The position numbers and the translations under genes were made by a program. The notes under the pieces were generated by a model, which was not told where the DNA came from, ran no database searches, and saw only the letters and a program-made list of their open reading frames with translations. From NCBI RefSeq assembly GCF_964340395.1, contig NC_135567.1, positions 1,788,109-1,852,108 on the forward strand: a stretch of 64,000 nucleotides of DNA, in the 5' to 3' direction. Source of the stretch: Glandiceps talaboti. Its lineage: Eukaryota; Hemichordata; Enteropneusta; Spengelidae. Of the stretch, positions 26,901 to 41,900 are shown piece by piece. How positions within the stretch are numbered: the stretch's first letter is position 1; each line of letters starts with the position of its first letter.

Positions 26901-29900
26901 TACTTGTGACATAAGGTTGTCACTACTTGTCATGTGCTTAGTACTGACAAAAGACCCTTTACTTTACTTGTACTTTCCATTGGTGAAGGAAAAATAATAT
27001 TGGGCAACAAAACCTAATGACCATTTTCAGTAACTTTACAATTCCAAAATCTTCACTTACTTCTTCTGCTTCTTGATTGGCTGTCTGATCTTCTTCTGCC
27101 ATCTGTGTTCGTGCCATCTTCCTTGGCCTTGGAGTTCCATCCTGAAAGGAATGAATCAAACAATACAGTATAAACTTATTGATGGAATGAAATAAAAGTC
27201 ATTTAGATTCTAAAATTTACACCTAAAGTTGCCACTACTCAAATTAACCTCTTTGAAAAGATATTACCACTGATAATAAAATTGTGATAATCACCAAAAT
27301 ATTACTTCATTCAGCTATAATCTACTTGTGACATAAGGTTGTCACTACTTGTCATGTGCTTAGTACTGACACAAGACCCTTTAGTTTACTTGTACTTTCC
27401 ATTGGTGAAGGAAAAATAATATTGGGCAACAAAACCTAATGACCATTTTCAGTAACTTTACAATTCCAAAGTCTTCACTTACTTCTTCTGCTTCTTGATT
27501 GGCTGTCTGATCTTCATCTGCCATCTGTGTTCGTGCCATCTTCCTTGGCCTTGGAGTTCCATCCTGAAAGGAATGAATCAAACAATACAGTATAAACTTA
27601 TTGATGGAATGAAATAAAAGTCATTTACATTCTAAAATTTACACTTAAAGTTGCCACTACTCAAATTAACCTCTTTGAAAAGATATTACCACTAATAATA
27701 AAATTATGCTAATCTCCAAAATATTACTTCATTCAGCTACAATCTACTTGTGACATAAGGTTGTCACTACTTGTCATGTGCTTAGTACTGACAAAAGACC
27801 CTTTAGTTTACTTGTACTTTCCATTGGTGAAGGAAAAATAATATTGGGCAACAAAACCTAATGACCATTTTCAGTAACTTTACAATTCCAAAATCTTCAC
27901 TTACTTCTTCTGCTTCTTGATTGGCTGTCTGATCTTCTTCTGCCATCTGTGTTCGTGCCATCTTCCTTGGCCTTGGAGTTCCATCCTGAAAGGAATGAAT
28001 CAAACAATACAGTATAAACTTATTGATGGAATGAAATAAAAGTCATTTAGATTTTAATATTTACACCTAAAGTTGCCACTACTCAAATTAACCTCTTTGA
28101 AAAGATATTACCACTGATAATAAAATTGTGATAATCACCAAAATATTACTTCATTCAGCTATAATCTACTTGTGACATAAGGTTGTCACTACTTGTCATG
28201 TGCTTAGTACTGACAAAAGACCCTTTACTTTACTTGTACTTTCCATTGGTGAAGGAAAAATAATATTGGGCAACAAAACCTAATGACCATTTTCAGTAAC
28301 TTTACAATTCCAAAATCTTCACTTACTTCTGCTTCTTGATTGGCTGTCTGATCTTCATCTGCCATCTGTGTTCGTGCCATCTTCCTTGGCCTTGGAGTTC
28401 CATCCTGAAAGGAATGAATCAAACAATACAGTATAAACTTATTGATGGAATGAAATAAAAGTCATTTAGATTCTAAAATTTACACCTAAAGTTGCCACTA
28501 CTCAAATTAACCTCTTTGAAAAGATATTACCACTAATAATAAAATTATGCTAATCTCCAAAATATTACTTCATTCAGATACAATCTACTTGTGACATAAG
28601 GTTGTCACTACTTGTCATGTGCTTAGTACTGACAAAAGACCCTTTAGTTTACTTGTACTTTCCATTGGTGAAGGAAAAATAATATTGGGCAACAAAACCT
28701 AATGACCATTTTCAGTAACTTTACAATTCCAAAATCTTCACTTACTTCTTCTGCTTCTTGATTGGCTGTCTGATCTTCTTCTGCCATCTGTGTTCGTGCC
28801 ATCTTCCTTGGCCTTGGAGTTCCATCCTGAAAGGAATGAATCAAACAATACAGTATAAACTTATTGATGGAATGAAATAAAAGTCATTTAGATTCTAAAA
28901 TTTACACCTAAAGTTGCCACTACTCAAATTAACCTCTTTGAAAAGATATTACCACTGATAATAAAATTGTGATAATCACCAAAATATTACTTCATTCAGC
29001 TATAATCTACTTGTGACATAAGGTTGTCACTACTTGTCATGTGCTTAGTACTGACACAAGACCCTTTAGTTTACTTGTACTTTCCATTGGTGAAGGAAAA
29101 ATAATATTGGGCAACAAAACCTAATGACCATTTTCAGTAACTTTACAATTCCAAAGTCTTCACTTACTTCTTCTGCTTCTTGATTGGCTGTCTGATCTTC
29201 ATCTGCCATCTGTGTTCGTGCCATCTTCCTTGGCCTTGGAGTTCCATCCTGAAAGGAATGAATCAAACAATACAGTATAAACTTATTGATGGAATGAAAT
29301 AAAAGTCATTTACATTCTAAAATTTACACTTAAAGTTGCCACTACTCAAATTAACCTCTTTGAAAAGATATTACCACTAATAATAAAATTATGCTAATCT
29401 CCAAAATATTACTTCATTCAGCTACAATCTACTTGTGACATAAGGTTGTCACTACTTGTCATGTGCTTAGTACTGACAAAAGACCCTTTAGTTTACTTGT
29501 ACTTTCCATTGGTGAAGGAAAAATAATATTGGGCAACAAAACCTAATGACCATTTTCAGTAACTTTACAATTCCAAAATCTTCACTTACTTCTTCTGCTT
29601 CTTGATTGGCTGTCTGATCTTCTTCTGCCATCTGTGTTCGTGCCATCTTCCTTGGCCTTGGAGTTCCATCCTGAAAGGAATGAATCAAACAATACAGTAT
29701 AAACGTATTGATGGAATGAAATAAAAGTCATTTAGATTCTAAAATTTACACCTAAAGTTGCCACTACTCAAATTAACCTCTTTGAAAAGATATTACCACT
29801 AATAATAAAATTATGCTAATCTCCAAAATATTACTTCATTCAGATACAATCTACTTGTGACATAAGGTTGTCACTACTTGTCATGTGCTTAGTACTGACA

Positions 29901-32900
29901 AAAGACCCTTTAGTTTACTTGTACTTTCCATTGGTGAAGGAAAAATAATATTGGGCAACAAAACCTAATGACCATTTTCAGTAACTTTACAATTCCAAAA
30001 TCTTCACTTACTTCTTCTGCTTCTTGATTGGCTGTCTGATCTTCATCTGCCATCTGTGTTCGTGCCATCTTCCTTGGCCTTGGAGTTCCATCCTGAAAGG
30101 AATGAATCAAACAATACAGTATAAATTTATTGATGGAATGAAATAAAAGTCATTTACATTCTAAAATTTACACTTAAAGTTGCCACTACTCAAATTAACC
30201 TCTTTGAAAAGATATTACCACTAATAATAAAATTATGCTAATCTCCAAAATATTACTTCATTCAGCTATAATCTACTTGTGACATAAGGTTGTCACTACT
30301 TGTCATGTGCTTAGTACTGACACAAGACCCTTTAGTTTACTTGTACTTTCCATTGGTGAAGGAAAAATAATATTGGGCAACAAAACCTAATGACCATTTT
30401 CAGTAACTTTACAATTCCAAAGTCTTCACTTACTTCTTCTGCTTCTTGATTGGCTGTCTGATCTTCATCTGCCATCTGTGTTCGTGCCATCTTCCTTGGC
30501 CTTGGAGTTCCATCCTGAAAGGAATGAATCAAACAATACAGTATAAACTTATTGATGGAATGAAATAAAAGTCATTTACATTCTAAAATTTACACCTAAA
30601 GTTGCCACTACTCAAATTAACCTCTTTGAAAAGATATTACCACTAATAATAAAATTATGCTAATCTCCAAAATATTACTTCATTCAGCTACAATCTACTT
30701 GTGACATAAGGTTGTCACTACTTGTCATGTGCTTAGTACTGACAAAAGACCCTTTAGTTTACTTGTACTTTCCATTGGTGAAGGAAAAATAATATTGGGC
30801 AACAAAACCTAATGACCATTTTCAGTAACTTTACAATTCCAAAATCTTCACTTACTTCTTCTGCTTCTTGATTGGCTGTCTGATCTTCTTCTGCCATCTG
30901 TGTTCGTGCCATCTTCCTTGGCCTTGGAGTTCCATCCTGAAAGGAATGAATCAAACAATACAGTATAAACTTATTGATGGAATGAAATAAAAGTCATTTA
31001 GATTCTAAAATTTACACCTAAAGTTGCCACTACTCAAATTAACCTCTTTGAAAAGATATTACCACTGATAATAAAATTGTGATAATCACCAAAATATTAC
31101 TTCATTCAGCTATAATCTACTTGTGACATAAGGTTGTCACTACTTGTCATGTGCTTAGTACTGACAAAAGACCCTTTAGTTTACTTGTACTTTCCATTGG
31201 TGAAGGAAAAATAATATTGGGCAACAAAACCTAATGACCATTTTCAGTAACTTTACAATTCCAAAATCTTCACTTACTTCTTCTGCTTCTTGATTGGCTG
31301 TCTGATCTTCATCTGCCATCTGTGTTCGTGCCATCTTCCTTGGCCTTGGAGTTCCATCCTGAAAGGAATGAATCAAACAATACAGTATAAATTTATTGAT
31401 GGAATGAAATAAAAGTCATTTACATTCTAAAATTTACACTTAAAGTTGCCACTACTCAAATTAACCTCTTTGAAAAGATATTACCACTAATAATAAAATT
31501 ATGCTAATCTCCAAAATATTACTTCATTCAGCTTCAATCTACTTGTGACATAAGGTTGTCACTACTTGTCATGTGCTTAGTACTGACAAAAGACCCTTTA
31601 GTTTACTTGTACTTTCCATTGGTGAAGGAAAAATAATATTGGGCAACAAAACCTAATGACCATTTTCAGTAACTTTACAATTCCAAAATCTTCACTTACT
31701 TCTTCTGCTTCTTGATTGGCTGTCTGATCTTCTTCTGCCATCTGTGTTCGTGCCATCTTCCTTGGCCTTGGAGTTCCATCCTGAAAGGAATGAATCAAAC
31801 AATACAGTATAAACTTATTGATGGAATGAAATAAAAGTCATTTACATTCTAAAATTTACACTTAAAGTTGCCACTACTCAAATTAACCTCTTTGAAAAGA
31901 TATTACAACTAATAATAAAATTATGCTAATCTCCAAAATATTACTTCATTCAGATACAATCTACTTGTGACATAAGGTTGTCACTACTTGTCATGTGCTT
32001 AGTACTGACAAAAGACCCTTTACTTTACTTGTACTTTCCATTGGTGAAGGAAAAATAATATTGGGCAACAAAACCTAATGACCATTTTCAGTAACTTTAC
32101 AATTCCAAAATCTTCACTTACTTCTTCTGCTTCTTGATTGGCTGTCTGATCTTCATCTGCCATCTGTGTTCGTGCCATCTTCCTTGGCCTTGGAGTTCCA
32201 TCCTGAAAGGAATGAATCAAACAATACAGTATAAACTTATTGATGGAATGAAATAAAAGTCATTTACATTCTAAAATTTACACTTAAAGTTGCCACTACT
32301 CAAATTAACCTCTTTGAAAAGATATTACCACTAATAATAAAATTATGCTAATCTCCAAAATATTACTTCATTCAGCTTCAATCTACTTGTGACATAAGGT
32401 TGTCACGACTTGTCATGTGCTTAGTACTGACAAAAGACCCTTTACTTTACTTGTACTTTCCATTGGTGAAGGAAAAATAATATTGGGCAACAAAACCTAA
32501 TGACCATTTTCAGTAACTTTACAATTCCAAAATCTTCACTTACTTCTTCTGCTTCTTGATTGGCTGTCTGATCTTCTTCTGCCATCTGTGTTCGTGCCAT
32601 CTTCCTTGGCCTTGGAGTTCCATCCTGAAAGGAATGAATCAAACAATACAGCATAAACTTATTGATGGAATGAAATAAAAGTCATTTAGATTCTAAAATT
32701 TACACTTAAAGTTGCCACTACTCAAATTAACCTCTTTGAAAAGATATTACCACTAATAATAAAATTATGCTAATCTCCCAAATATTACTTCATTCAGCTT
32801 CAATCTACTTGTGACATAAGGTTGTCACTACTTGTCATGTGCTTAGTACTGACAAAAGACCCTTTACTTTACTTGTACTTTCCATTGGTGAAGGAAAAAT

Positions 32901-35900
32901 AATATTGGGCAACAAAACCTAATGACCATTTTCAGTAACTTTACAATTCCAAAATCTTCACTTACTTCTTCTGCTTCTTGATTGGCTGTCTGATCTTCAT
33001 CTGCCATCTGTGTTCGTGCCATCTTCCTTGGCCTTGGAGTTCCATCCTGAAAGGAATGAATCAAACAATACAGTATAAACTTATTGATGGAATGAAATAA
33101 AAGTCATTTACATTCTAAAATTTACACTTAAAGTTGCCACTACTCAAATTAACCTCTTTGAAAAGATATTACCACTAATAATAAAATTATGCTAATCTCC
33201 AAAATATTACTTCATTCAGCTTCAATCTACTTGTGACATAAGGTTGTCACTACTTGTCATGTGCTTAGTACTGACAAAAGACCCTTTACTTTACTTGTAC
33301 TTTCCATTGGTGAAGGAAAAATAATATTGGGCAACAAAACCTAATGACCATTTTCAGTAACTTTACAATTCCAAAATCTTCACTTACTTCTTCTGCTTCT
33401 TGATTGGCTGTCTGATCTTCATCTGCCATCTGTGTTCGTGCCATCTTCCTTGGCCTTGGAGTTCCATCCTGAAAGGAATGAATCAAACAATACAGTATAA
33501 ACTTATTGATGGAATGAAATAAAAGTCATTTACATTCTAAAATTTACACTTAAAGTTGCCACTACTCAAATTAACCTCTTTGAAAAGATATTACCACTAA
33601 TAATAAAATTATGCTAATCTCCCAAATATTACTTCATTCAGCTTCAATCTACTTGTGACATAAGGTTGTCACTACTTGTCATGTGCTTAGTACTGACAAA
33701 AGACCCTTTACTTTACTTGTACTTTCCATTGGTGAAGGAAAAATAATATTGGGCAACAAAACCTAATGACCATTTTCAGTAACTTTACAATTCCAAAATC
33801 TTCACTTACTTCTTCTGCTTCTTGATTGGCTGTCTGATCTTCATCTGCCATCTGTGTTCGTGCCATCTTCCTTGGCCTTGGAGTTCCATCCTGAAAGGAA
33901 TGAATCAAACAATACAGTATAAACTTATTGATGGAATGAAATAAAAGTCATTTAGATTCTAAAATTTACACCTAAAGTTGCCACTACTCAAATTAACCTC
34001 TTTGAAAAGATATTACCACTAATAATAAAATTATGCTAATCTCCAAAATATTACTTCATTCAGATACAATCTACTTGTGACATAAGGTTGTCACTACTTG
34101 TCATGTGCTTAGTACTGACAAAAGACCCTTTAGTTTACTTGTACTTTCCATTGGTGAAGGAAAAATAATATTGGGCAACAAAACCTAATGACCATTTTCA
34201 GTAACTTTACAATTCCAAAATCTTCACTTACTTCTTCTGCTTCTTGATTGGCTGTCTGATCTTCATCTGCCATCTGTGTTCGTGCCATCTTCCTTGGCCT
34301 TGGAGTTCCATCCTGAAAGGAATGAATCAAACAATACAGTATAAACTTATTGATGGAATGAAATAAAAGTCATTTACATTCTAAAATTTACACTTAAAGT
34401 TGCCACTACTCAAATTAACCTCTTTGAAAAGATATTACCACTAATAATAAAATTATGCTAATCTCCAAAATATTACTTCATTCAGCTTCAATCTACTTGT
34501 GACATAAGGTTGTCACTACTTGTCATGTGCTTAGTACTGACAAAAGACCCTTTAGTTTACTTGTACTTTCCATTGGTGAAGGAAAAATAATATTGGGCAA
34601 CAAAACCTAATGACCATTTTCAGTAACTTTACAATTCCAAAATCTTCACTTACTTCTTCTGCTTCTTGATTGGCTGTCTGATCTTCATCTGCCATCTGTG
34701 TTCGTGCCATCTTCCTTGGCCTTGGAGTTCCATCCTGAAAGGAATGAATCAAACAATACAGTATAAACTTATTGATGGAATGAAATAAAAGTCATTTACA
34801 TTCTAAAATTTACACTTAAAGTTGCCACTACTCAAATTAACCTCTTTGAAAAGATATTACCACTAATAATAAAATTATGCTAATCTCCCAAATATTACTT
34901 CATTCAGCTTCAATCTACTTGTGACATAAGGTTGTCACTACTTGTCATGTGCTTAGTACTGACAAAAGACCCTTTAGTTTACTTGTACTTTCCATTGGTG
35001 AAGGAAAAATAATATTGGGCAACAAAACCTAATGACCATTTTCAGTAACTTTACAATTCCAAAATCTTCACTTACTTCTTCTGCTTCTTGATTGGCTGTC
35101 TGATCTTCTTCTGCCATCTGTGTTCGTGCCATCTTCCTTGGCCTTGGAGTTCCATCCTGAAAGGAATGAATCAAACAATACAGTATAAACTTATTGATGG
35201 AATGAAATAAAAGTCATTTACATTCTAAAATTTACACTTAAAGTTGCCACTACTCAAATTAACCTCTTTGAAAAGATATTACCACTAATAATAAAATTAT
35301 GCTAATCTCCCAAATATTACTTCATTCAGCTTCAATCTACTTGTGACATAAGGTTGTCACTACTTGTCATGTGCTTAGTACTGACAAAAGACCCTTTACT
35401 TTACTTGTACTTTCCATTGGTGAAGGAAAAATAATATTGGGCAACAAAACCTAATGACCATTTTCAGTAACTTTACAATTCCAAAATCTTCACTTACTTC
35501 TTCTGCTTCTTGATTGGCTGTCTGATCTTCATCTGCCATCTGTGTTCGTGCCATCTTCCTTGGCCTTGGAGTTCCATCCTGAAAGGAATGAATCAAACAA
35601 TACAGTATAAACTTATTGATGGAATGAAATAAAAGTCATTTAGATTCTAAAATTTACACCTAAAGTTGCCACTACTCAAATTAACCTCTTTGAAAAGATA
35701 TTACCACTAATAATAAAATTATGCTAATCTCCCAAATATTACTTCATTCAGCTTCAATCTACTTGTGACATAAGGTTGTCACTACTTGTCATGTGCTTAG
35801 TACTGACAAAAGACCCTTTACTTTACTTGTACTTTCCATTGGTGAAGGAAAAATAATATTGGGCAACAAAACCTAATGACCATTTTCAGTAACTTTACAA

Positions 35901-38900
35901 TTCCAAAATCTTCACTTACTTCTTCTGCTTCTTGATTGGCTGTCTGATCTTCATCTGCCATCTGTGTTCGTGCCATCTTCCTTGGCCTTGGAGTTCCATC
36001 CTGAAAGGAATGAATCAAACAATACAGTATAAACTTATTGATGGAATGAAATAAAAGTCATTTACATTCTAAAATTTACACTTAAAGTTGCCACTACTCA
36101 AATTAACCTCTTTGAAAAGATATTACCACTAATAATAAAATTATGCTAATCTCCAAAATATTACTTCATTCAGCTTCAATCTACTTGTGACATAAGGTTG
36201 TCACTACTTGTCATGTGCTTAGTACTGACAAAAGACCCTTTAGTTTACTTGTACTTTCCATTGGTGAAGGAAAAATAATATTGGGCAACAAAACCTAATG
36301 ACCATTTTCAGTAACTTTACAATTCCAAAATCTTCACTTACTTCTTCTGCTTCTTGATTGGCTGTCTGATCTTCATCTGCCATCTGTGTTCGTGCCATCT
36401 TCCTTGGCCTTGGAGTTCCATCCTGAAAGGAATGAATCAAACAATACAGTATAAACTTATTGATGGAATGAAATAAAAGTCATTTACATTCTAAAATTTA
36501 CACTTAAAGTTGCCACTACTCAAATTAACCTCTTTGAAAAGATATTACCACTAATAATAAAATTATGCTAATCTCCAAAATATTACTTCATTCAGCTTCA
36601 ATCTACTTGTGACATAAGGTTGTCACTACTTGTCATGTGCTTAGTACTGACAAAAGACCCTTTAGTTTACTTGTACTTTCCATTGGTGAAGGAAAAATAA
36701 TATTGGGCAACAAAACCTAATGACCATTTTCAGTAACTTTACAATTCCAAAATCTTCACTTACTTCTTCTGCTTCTTGATTGGCTGTCTGATCTTCTTCT
36801 GCCATCTGTGTTCGTGCCATCTTCCTTGGCCTTGGAGTTCCATCCTGAAAGGAATGAATCAAACAATACAGTATAAACTTATTGATGGAATGAAATAAAA
36901 GTCATTTACATTCTGAAATTTACACTTAAAGTTGCCACTACTCAAATTAACCTCTTTGAAAAGATATTACCACTAATAATAAAATTATGCTAATCTCCCA
37001 AATATTACTTCATTCAGCTTCAATCTACTTGTGACATAAGGTTGTCACTACTTGTCATGTGCTTAGTACTGACAAAAGACCCTTTACTTTACTTGTACTT
37101 TCCATTGGTGAAGGAAAAATAATATTGGGCAACAAAACCTAATGACCATTTTCAGTAACTTTACAATTCCAACATCTTCACTTACTTCTTCTGCTTCTTG
37201 ATTGGCTGTCTGATCTTCATCTGCCATCTGTGTTCGTGCCATCTTCCTTGGCCTTGGAGTTCCATCCTGAAAGGAATGAATCAAACAATACAGTATAAAC
37301 TTATTGATGGAATGAAATAAAAGTCATTTAGATTCTAAAATTTACACCTAAAGTTGCCACTACTCAAATTAACCTCTTTGAAAAGATATTACCACTAATA
37401 ATAAAATTATGCTAATCTCCAAAATATTACTTCATTCAGATACAATCTACTTGTGACATAAGGTTGTCACTACTTGTCATGTGCTTAGTACTGACAAAAG
37501 ACCCTTTACTTTACTTGTACTTTCCATTGGTGAAGGAAAAATAATATTGGGCAACAAAACCTAATGACCATTTTCAGTAACTTTACAATTCCAAAATCTT
37601 CACTTACTTCTTCTGCTTCTTGATTGGCTGTCTGATCTTCATCTGCCATCTGTGTTCGTGCCATCTTCCTTGGCCTTGGAGTTCCATCCTGAAAGGAATG
37701 AATCAAACAATACAGTATAAACTTATTGATGGAATGAAATAAAAGTCATTTACATTCTAAAATTTACACTTAAAGTTGCCACTACTCAAATTAACCTCCT
37801 TGAAAAGATATTACCACTAATAATAAAATTATGCTAATCTCCAAAATATTACTTCATTCAGCTTCAATCTACTTGTGACATAAGGTTGTCACTACTTGTC
37901 ATGTGCTTAGTACTGACAAAAGACCCTTTAGTTTACTTGTACTTTCCATTGGTGAAGGAAAAATAATATTGGGCAACAAAACCTAATGACCATTTTCAGT
38001 AACTTTACAATTCCAAAATCTTCACTTACTTCTTCTGCTTCTTGATTGGCTGTCTGATCTTCATCTGCCATCTGTGTTCGTGCCATCTTCCTTGGCCTTG
38101 GAGTTCCATCCTGAAAGGAATGAATCAAACAATACAGTATAAACTTATTGATGGAATGAAATAAAAGTCATTTACATTCTAAAATTTACACTTAAAGTTG
38201 CCACTACTCAAATTAACCTCTTTGAAAAGATATTACCACTAATAATAAAATTATGCTAATCTCCCAAATATTACTTCATTCAGCTTCAATCTACTTGTGA
38301 CATAAGGTTGTCACTACTTGTCATGTGCTTAGTACTGACAAAAGACCCTTTACTTTACTTGTACTTTCCATTGGTGAAGGAAAAATAATATTGGGCAACA
38401 AAACCTAATGACCATTTTCAGTAACTTTACAATTCCAAAATCTTCACTTACTTCTTCTGCTTCTTGATTGGCTGTCTGATCTTCATCTGCCATCTGTGTT
38501 CGTGCCATCTTCCTTGGCCTTGGAGTTCCATCCTGAAAGGAATGAATCAAACAATACAGTATAAACTTATTGATGGAATGAAATAAAAGTCATTTACATT
38601 CTAAAATTTACACTTAAAGTTGCCACTACTCAAATTAACCTCTTTGAAAAGATATTACCACTAATAATAAAATTATGCTAATCTCCAAAATATTACTTCA
38701 TTCAGCTTCAATCTACTTGTGACATAAGGTTGTCACTACTTGTCATGTGCTTAGTACTGACAAAAGACCCTTTACTTTACTTGTACTTTCCATTGGTGAA
38801 GGAAAAATAATATTGGGCAACAAAACCTAATGACCATTTTCAGTAACTTTACAATTCCAAAATCTTCACTTACTTCTTCTGCTTCTTGATTGGCTGTCTG

Positions 38901-41900
38901 ATCTTCATCTGCCATCTGTGTTCGTGCCATCTTCCTTGGCCTTGGAGTTCCATCCTGAAAGGAATGAATCAAACAATACAGTATAAACTTATTGATGGAA
39001 TGAAATAAAAGTCATTTACATTCTAAAATTTACACTTAAAGTTGCCACTACTCAAATTAACCTCTTTGAAAAGATATTACCACTAATAATAAAATTATGC
39101 TAATCTCCCAAATATTACTTCATTCAGCTTCAATCTACTTGTGACATAAGGTTGTCACTACTTGTCATGTGCTTAGTACTGACAAAAGACCCTTTACTTT
39201 ACTTGTACTTTCCATTGGTGAAGGAAAAATAATATTGGGCAACAAAACCTAATGACCATTTTCAGTAACTTTACAATTCCAAAATCTTCACTTACTTCTT
39301 CTGCTTCTTGATTGGCTGTCTGATCTTCATCTGCCATCTGTGTTCGTGCCATCTTCCTTGGCCTTGGAGTTCCATCCTGAAAGGAATGAATCAAACAATA
39401 CAGTATAAACTTATTGATGGAATGAAATAAAAGTCATTTAGATTCTAAAATTTACACCTAAAGTTGCCACTACTCAAATTAACCTCTTTGAAAAGATATT
39501 ACCACTAATAATAAAAATAATGCTAATCTCCAAAATATTACTTCATTCAGATACAATCTACTTGTGACATGAGGTTGTCACTACTTGTCATGTGCTTAGT
39601 ACTGACAAAAGACCCTTTAGTTTACTTGTACTTTCCATTGGTGAAGGAAAAATAATATTGGGCAACAAAACCTAATGACCATTTTCAGTAACTTTACAAT
39701 TCCAAAATCTTCACTTACTTCTTCTGCTTCTTGATTGGCTGTCTGATCTTCATCTGCCATCTGTGTTCGTGCCATCTTCCTTGGCCTTGGAGTTCCATCC
39801 TGAAAGGAATGAATCAAACAATACAGTATAAACTTATTGATGGAATGAAATAAAAGTCATTTACATTCTAAAATTTACACTTAAAGTTGCCACTACTCAA
39901 ATTAACCTCTTTGAAAAGATATTACCACTAATAATAAAATTATGCTAATCTCCAAAATATTACTTCATTCAGCTTCAATCTACTTGTGACATAAGGTTGT
40001 CACTACTTGTCATGTGCTGAGTACTGACAAAAGACCCTTTAGTTTACTTGTACTTTCCATTGGTGAAGGAAAAATAATATTGGGCAACAAAACCTAATGA
40101 CCATTTTCAGTAACTTTACAATTCCAAAATCTTCACTTACTTCTTCTGCTTCTTGATTGGCTGTCTGATCTTCTTCTGCCATCTGTGTTCGTGCCATCTT
40201 CCTTGGCCTTGGAGTTCCATCCTGAAAGGAATGAATCAAACAATACAGTATAAACTTATTGATGGAATGAAATAAAAGTCATTTACATTCTAAAATTTAC
40301 ACTTAAAGTTGCCACTACTCAAATTAACCTCTTTGAAAAGATATTACCACTAATAATAAAATTATGCTAATCTCCAAAATATTACTTCATTCAGCTTCAA
40401 TCTACTTGTGACATAAGGTTGTCACTACTTGTCATGTGCTTAGTACTGACAAAAGACCCTTTACTTTACTTGTACTTTCCATTGGTGAAGGAAAAATAAT
40501 ATTGGGCAACAAAACCTAATGACCATTTTCAGTAACTTTACAATTCCAAAATCTTCACTTACTTCTTCTGCTTCTTGATTGGCTGTCTGATCTTCATCTG
40601 CCATCTGTGTTCGCGCCATCTTCCTTGGCCTTGGAGTTCCATCCTGAAAGGAATGAATCAAACAATACAGTATAAACTTATTAATGGAATGAAATAAAAG
40701 TCATTTACATTCTAAAATTTACACTTAAAGTTGCCACTACTCAAATTAACCTCTTTGAAAAGATATTACCACTAATAATAAAATTATGCTAATCTCCCAA
40801 ATATTACTTCATTCAGCTTCAATCTACTTGTGACATAAGGTTGTCACTACTTGTCATGTGCTTAGTACTGACAAAAGACCCTTTACTTTACTTGTACTTT
40901 CCATTGGTGAAGGAAAAATAATATTGGGCAACAAAACCTAATGACCATTTTCAGTAACTTTACAATTCCAAAATCTTCACTTACTTCTTCTGCTTCTTGA
41001 TTGGCTGTCTGATCTTCATCTGCCATCTGTGTTCGTGCCATCTTCCTTGGCCTTGGAGTTCCATCCTGAAAGGAATGAATCAAACAATACAGTATAAACT
41101 TATTGATGGAATGAAATAAAAGTCATTTACATTCTAAAATTTACACTTAAAGTTGCCACTACTCAAATTAACCTCTTTGAAAAGATATTACCACTAATAA
41201 TAAAATTATGCTAATCTCCAAGATATTACTTCATTCAGCTTCAATCTACTTGTGACATAAGGTTGTCACTACTTGTCATGTGCTTAGTACTGACAAAAGA
41301 CCCTTTAGTTTACTTGTACTTTCCATTGGTGAAGGAAAAATAATATTGGGCAACAAAACCTAATGACCATTTTCAGTAACTTTACAATTCCAACATCTTC
41401 ACTTACTTCTTCTGCTTCTTGATTGGCTGTCTGATCTTCATCTGCCATCTGTGTTCGTGCCATCTTCCTTGGCCTTGGAGTTCCATCCTGAAAGGAATGA
41501 ATCAAACAATACAGTATAAACTTATTGATGGAATGAAATAAAAGTCATTTACATTCTAAAATTTACACTTAAAGTTGCCACTACTCAAATTAACCTCTTT
41601 GAAAAGATATTACCACTAATAATAAAATTATGCTAATCTCCAAGATATTACTTCATTCAGCTTCAATCTACTTGTGACATAAGGTTGTCACTACTTGTCA
41701 TGTGCTTAGTACTGACAAAAGACCCTTTAGTTTATTTGTACTTTCCATTGGTGAAGGAAAAATAATATTGGGCAACAAAACCTAATGACCATTTTCAGTA
41801 ACTTTACAATTCCAAAATCTTCACTTACTTCTTCTGCTTCTTGATTAGCTGTCTGATCTTCTTCTGTCATCTGTGTTGGTGCCATCTTCCTTGGCCTTGG

